Of a stretch of 64,000 nucleotides of DNA, positions 61,926 through 64,000 are shown one piece after another. Source of the DNA: Piscinibacter gummiphilus (GTDB taxonomy: Bacteria; Pseudomonadota; Gammaproteobacteria; Burkholderiales; Burkholderiaceae_C); NCBI RefSeq assembly GCF_002116905.1, contig NZ_CP015118.1:4278001-4342000 (forward strand). The letters run 5' to 3'. How positions within the stretch are numbered: the stretch's first letter is position 1; each line of letters begins with the position of its first letter. The translations under genes and the position numbers were made by a program. Under the pieces are notes generated by a model. It ran no database searches. It was not told where the DNA came from and worked only from the letters and a program-made list of their open reading frames with translations.

Positions 61926-61931
61926 TACAAT
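61926..61931 (+). promoter_or_regulatory. Candidate -10 element (TACAAT) six bases before a GTG start
   Basis: TACAAT, GTCTCG, then the GTG at 61938. No ribosome-binding site is present; an overlapping ATG at 61930 opens only a six-codon frame. Confidence 0.5.
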
Positions 61932-61937
61932 GTCTCG

Positions 61938-62810
61938 GTGGAAACCCTGAACAACGACCTCAACGCCGACCTGCACTGCCACTCCGTGGTGTCGGACGGC
62001 ACGCTCACGCCCGAGGTGCTCGCCGCCCGGGCGAAGGCGAACGGGGTCGCCCTGTGGGCCCTCACCGACCACGACGAGGTGGGCGGACAGCACCGCGCCC
62101 TGGCCGCCGCCCGCGAGCAGGGCATGGCGTACCTCACCGGCGTCGAGATCTCGGTCACCTTCGCGAACGTCACGGTGCACATCGTGGGCCTCGGCTTCGA
62201 CCCCGACGACACCACGCTCGTGCAGGGCCTGTGGGCCACCCGCAACGGCCGCGAGGCGCGCGCCCGCGAGATGGCCGAAGGCCTGGCGAAGGCCGGCATC
62301 ACCGGCACGTACGAGGGGGCGCTCAAGTACGTCGGCAACCCCGAACTCATCTCCCGCACGCACTTCGCCCGCCACCTGGTGGACAGCGGCGTGTGCAGCG
62401 ACACCCAGGAGGTGTTCCGCCGCTACCTGATCGAGGGCCGCCCCGGCTACGTGCCCCACCGCTGGGCGAAGCTCGGCGACGCGGTGCGCTGGATCACCGG
62501 CGCCGGCGGCACGGCCGTCATCGCCCACCCGGGCCGCTACAAGTTCACGCCGAACGAGGAGTACGCGCTCTTCACCGAGTTCATCGCCCACGGCGGGCGT
62601 GGCGTGGAGGTCATCACCGGCAGCCACACGGCGGCCGACTTCGTGAAGTACGCCGGCATGGCGACCGAGTTCGACCTGCTGGCCTCGCGGGGCTCCGACT
62701 TCCACAGCCCCGAGGAAAGCCACGTCGACCTGGGCCGGCTGCCGCCGCTGCCCGCGAAGCTGACCCCGGTGTGGCAGGCGCTCGCGCACCGCGTGGCGTC
62801 GCCGGCGTGA
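61938..62810 (+). CDS. PHP-domain nuclease (RNase AM / YciV-TrpH family)
   Basis: 290-aa PHP phosphoesterase. The first metal motif is DLHCHS (11-16), the second TDHD (43-46), followed by TGVEIS, AHPGRYKF and a final GSDFH. E. coli YciV, the characterised relative, is a 5'-3' exoribonuclease that matures 5S rRNA and degrades short oligonucleotides. The GTG at 61938 is the only start consistent with the first motif. Its stop overlaps the GTG of the following EamA gene by four bases. Confidence 0.92.
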   Translation: METLNNDLNADLHCHSVVSDGTLTPEVLAARAKANGVALWALTDHDEVGGQHRALAAAREQGMAYLTGVEISVTFANVTVHIVGLGFDPDDTTLVQGLWATRNGREARAREMAEGLAKAGITGTYEGALKYVGNPELISRTHFARHLVDSGVCSDTQEVFRRYLIEGRPGYVPHRWAKLGDAVRWITGAGGTAVIAHPGRYKFTPNEEYALFTEFIAHGGRGVEVITGSHTAADFVKYAGMATEFDLLASRGSDFHSPEESHVDLGRLPPLPAKLTPVWQALAHRVASPA

Positions 62811-63727
62811 AGGGGCACCACCCCACCCTCGGCATCGCGCTGATCCTGCTGATGGCGGGGTGCTTCGCGACGATGGACACGTCCATCAAGTACCTCGGCG
62901 CGTTCGTGCCGGTGCTGCTGATCATGTGGGGCCGCTACCTGACCCAGACGCTCGTGATGACCGTCTGGCTGCTGCGCTCGAAGACGTCGACCTTCCGCGC
63001 GGCCCATCCGAAGTTCCAGCTGCTGCGCGGCATCCTGCTGCTGCTCACGAGTTCGGCAAGCTTCTACGGCGTGCAGTACCTGCCCGTCGCCGAGTTCACC
63101 GCCATCAACATGCTCACGCCGGTGATCGTCACGCTGCTCGCGGGCTGGGTGCTGCACGAGCGGGTCTCGGCGCTGCGCTGGGCGCTGGTGTGCGGCGGCT
63201 TCGCGGGCGCGCTGATCGTCATCCGCCCGGGCAGCGGCATGTTCGGCTGGGCGGTGTTCCTGCCGCTCGCCGGGGCCGTGAGCTACGCGAGCTTCCAGGT
63301 GCTCACGAGCAAGCTCGCCGCGCTCGAGAGCCCGTTCACCACGCACTTCTACACGGGCCTGACCGGCACCGCGGTGCTCACGCCGCTGCTGCTGTCGAGC
63401 CCGATCGACATCGTCGGCACCCTGCAGGCCGCCACCGCCGGCCACCTCGCGCTGATGCTCGGCATCGGCCTGCTCGGCACCACCGGCCACCTGCTGCTGA
63501 TCCTCGCGCTGGGCCTCGCGCCCACGTCGACGCTGATGCCGTTCGTCTATACGCAGATCGCCTTCGCCGCGGCCGTCAGCTACGCGGTGCTGGGCCACGC
63601 GCCCGACCAGTGGGGCTGGGTCGGCATGGGCGTGGTGGCCGTGTGCGGCGCGGCCAGCGCCTGGCTCAACGTGCGCAAGGGGGCGGTGCCCTCCTCGGCC
63701 GTCGCGGCCGACACGATCGCGGACTGA
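62807..63727 (+). CDS. EamA/DMT-family permease after the PHP nuclease
   Basis: 306-aa inner-membrane protein with ten helices in two EamA repeats. The GTG at 62807 forms a GTGA overlap with the PHP stop and gives a short polar leader before the first helix. It resembles the RhaT/YdcZ-like DMT exporters; substrate unknown. The following 145 nt to the response regulator hold no gene but contain the translation-start hairpin at their end. Confidence 0.87.
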   Translation: MKGHHPTLGIALILLMAGCFATMDTSIKYLGAFVPVLLIMWGRYLTQTLVMTVWLLRSKTSTFRAAHPKFQLLRGILLLLTSSASFYGVQYLPVAEFTAINMLTPVIVTLLAGWVLHERVSALRWALVCGGFAGALIVIRPGSGMFGWAVFLPLAGAVSYASFQVLTSKLAALESPFTTHFYTGLTGTAVLTPLLLSSPIDIVGTLQAATAGHLALMLGIGLLGTTGHLLLILALGLAPTSTLMPFVYTQIAFAAAVSYAVLGHAPDQWGWVGMGVVAVCGAASAWLNVRKGAVPSSAVAADTIAD

Positions 63728-63840
63728 TCGCCAAGCGGCCGCAGCCCTGGCGGCGGACACGCGGCGCCCCTGTAGGACAAGCGCGCAAACCGGCTCGGCT
63801 GCGTGAAAACCCCCGCGTGCACGGCGTCCCCCGGCGCAAT

Positions 63841-63875
63841 CATGGACCTCACACCGTTTTTCGGAGAGGTCCATG
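63841..63875 (+). promoter_or_regulatory. Hairpin sequestering the ribosome-binding site and start codon
   Basis: CATGGACCTC (63841-63850) is perfectly complementary to GAGGTCCATG (63866-63875), with a 15-nt loop. The right arm contains part of the GGAGAGG ribosome-binding site and the whole ATG of the response regulator. It could be a translational switch (RNA thermometer or ligand/protein-controlled) or a palindromic operator. Confidence 0.55.
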
Positions 63876-64000
63876 AACCCCAGGAACGATGGCCCCGGCG
63901 CCTCCGCGCTGGTGGCCGAGGACGACGCGGCGAGCCAGGTGCTCGCGATGGCGGTGCTCGAACGAGAAGGCCTGCACGTGACGGTGGTGGGCGACGGCGC
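63873..64000 (+). CDS. Response regulator receiver-domain protein, 3' truncated by window edge
   Basis: Only the first 42 codons are inside the window. They encode a receiver-domain beginning: ALVAEDDAASQVLAMAVLE, with the Glu-Asp-Asp acidic pocket near residues 16-18, then VVGDG. The phosphoacceptor Asp and any output domain lie beyond 64000. It may be an effector, a CheY-like protein or part of a hybrid kinase. A GGAGAGG ribosome-binding site lies 4 nt upstream but is paired in a predicted hairpin. Confidence 0.85.
   Translation, partial: MNPRNDGPGASALVAEDDAASQVLAMAVLEREGLHVTVVGDG

Overview
This window is GC-rich (roughly 70%), densely coding chromosomal DNA, most likely from a betaproteobacterium of the order Burkholderiales (a Sphaerotilaceae/Comamonadaceae-like free-living species). 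The basis is the ribF-ileS-lspA order, a tripartite tricarboxylate transporter, a Rieske oxygenase, a PEP-CTERM protein, and separate ppk and ppx genes. No tRNA, rRNA, CRISPR array, integrase or transposase was recognised. The only repeat-rich intergenic stretch is at about 53.15-53.55 kb.

Layout. 0-4.2 kb: 3' part of ribF, then ileS and lspA. 4.3-9.1 kb: two histidine kinases with an EamA permease between them, ended by back-to-back hairpins against a convergent EamA-SDR pair (9.2-10.9 kb). 10.9-16.7 kb, minus strand: a kinase-like protein lacking catalytic residues, a gamma-glutamyltransferase-family protein, and tctA/tctB. 16.8-20.7 kb, minus: a tightly coupled operon tatD > DNA-deoxyinosine glycosylase > spermidine-synthase-like protein > GspE/PilB-type ATPase. 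20.8-24.5 kb, minus: a PEP-CTERM protein, an unknown polytopic membrane protein and a 7TMR-DISM GGDEF protein. 24.7-29.7 kb, minus: xseB-ispA-dxs-lolC-lolD, covering isoprenoid precursor supply and lipoprotein sorting. 30.0-33.3 kb, plus: Rieske oxygenase + EamA, a rhodanese and a universal stress protein. 33.3-39.5 kb, minus: an unusual chemoreceptor, ZIP transporter, DsbD-like reductase + redoxin, and an exported dienelactone hydrolase. 39.6-45.5 kb: ppx, an MscS channel, an Rrf2 regulator with a thioredoxin-reductase-like flavoprotein, YitT and a DJ-1/PfpI protein. 45.5-49.0 kb: a large autotransporter. 49.2-53.1 kb: tesB, and a LysR regulator divergent from an MFS exporter and an aldo/keto reductase. 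53.6-58.0 kb, minus: LpxH-like phosphatase > GT4 > ppk > sixA. 58.1-63.7 kb, plus: an uncharacterised gene + recJ, an aldose sugar dehydrogenase, and a PHP exonuclease + EamA. The window ends in the start of a response regulator whose ribosome-binding site and start codon lie in a perfect hairpin.

How the genes work together. Many neighbours are joined by TGATG or ATGA stop/start overlaps, so operon membership is unusually clear. A second recurrent feature is a TATAAT-like hexamer ending 5-7 nt before the start codon, with no ribosome-binding site (10.9, 39.6, 44.2, 58.1 and 61.9 kb). This suggests leaderless transcripts. I did not find one obviously new multi-gene system. The best candidates for something undescribed are the kinase-dead membrane protein, the intramembrane-histidine chemoreceptor, the autotransporter with a globular N-terminal domain, the glycosylase/aminopropyltransferase-like/secretion-ATPase operon, and the nested inverted-repeat element.
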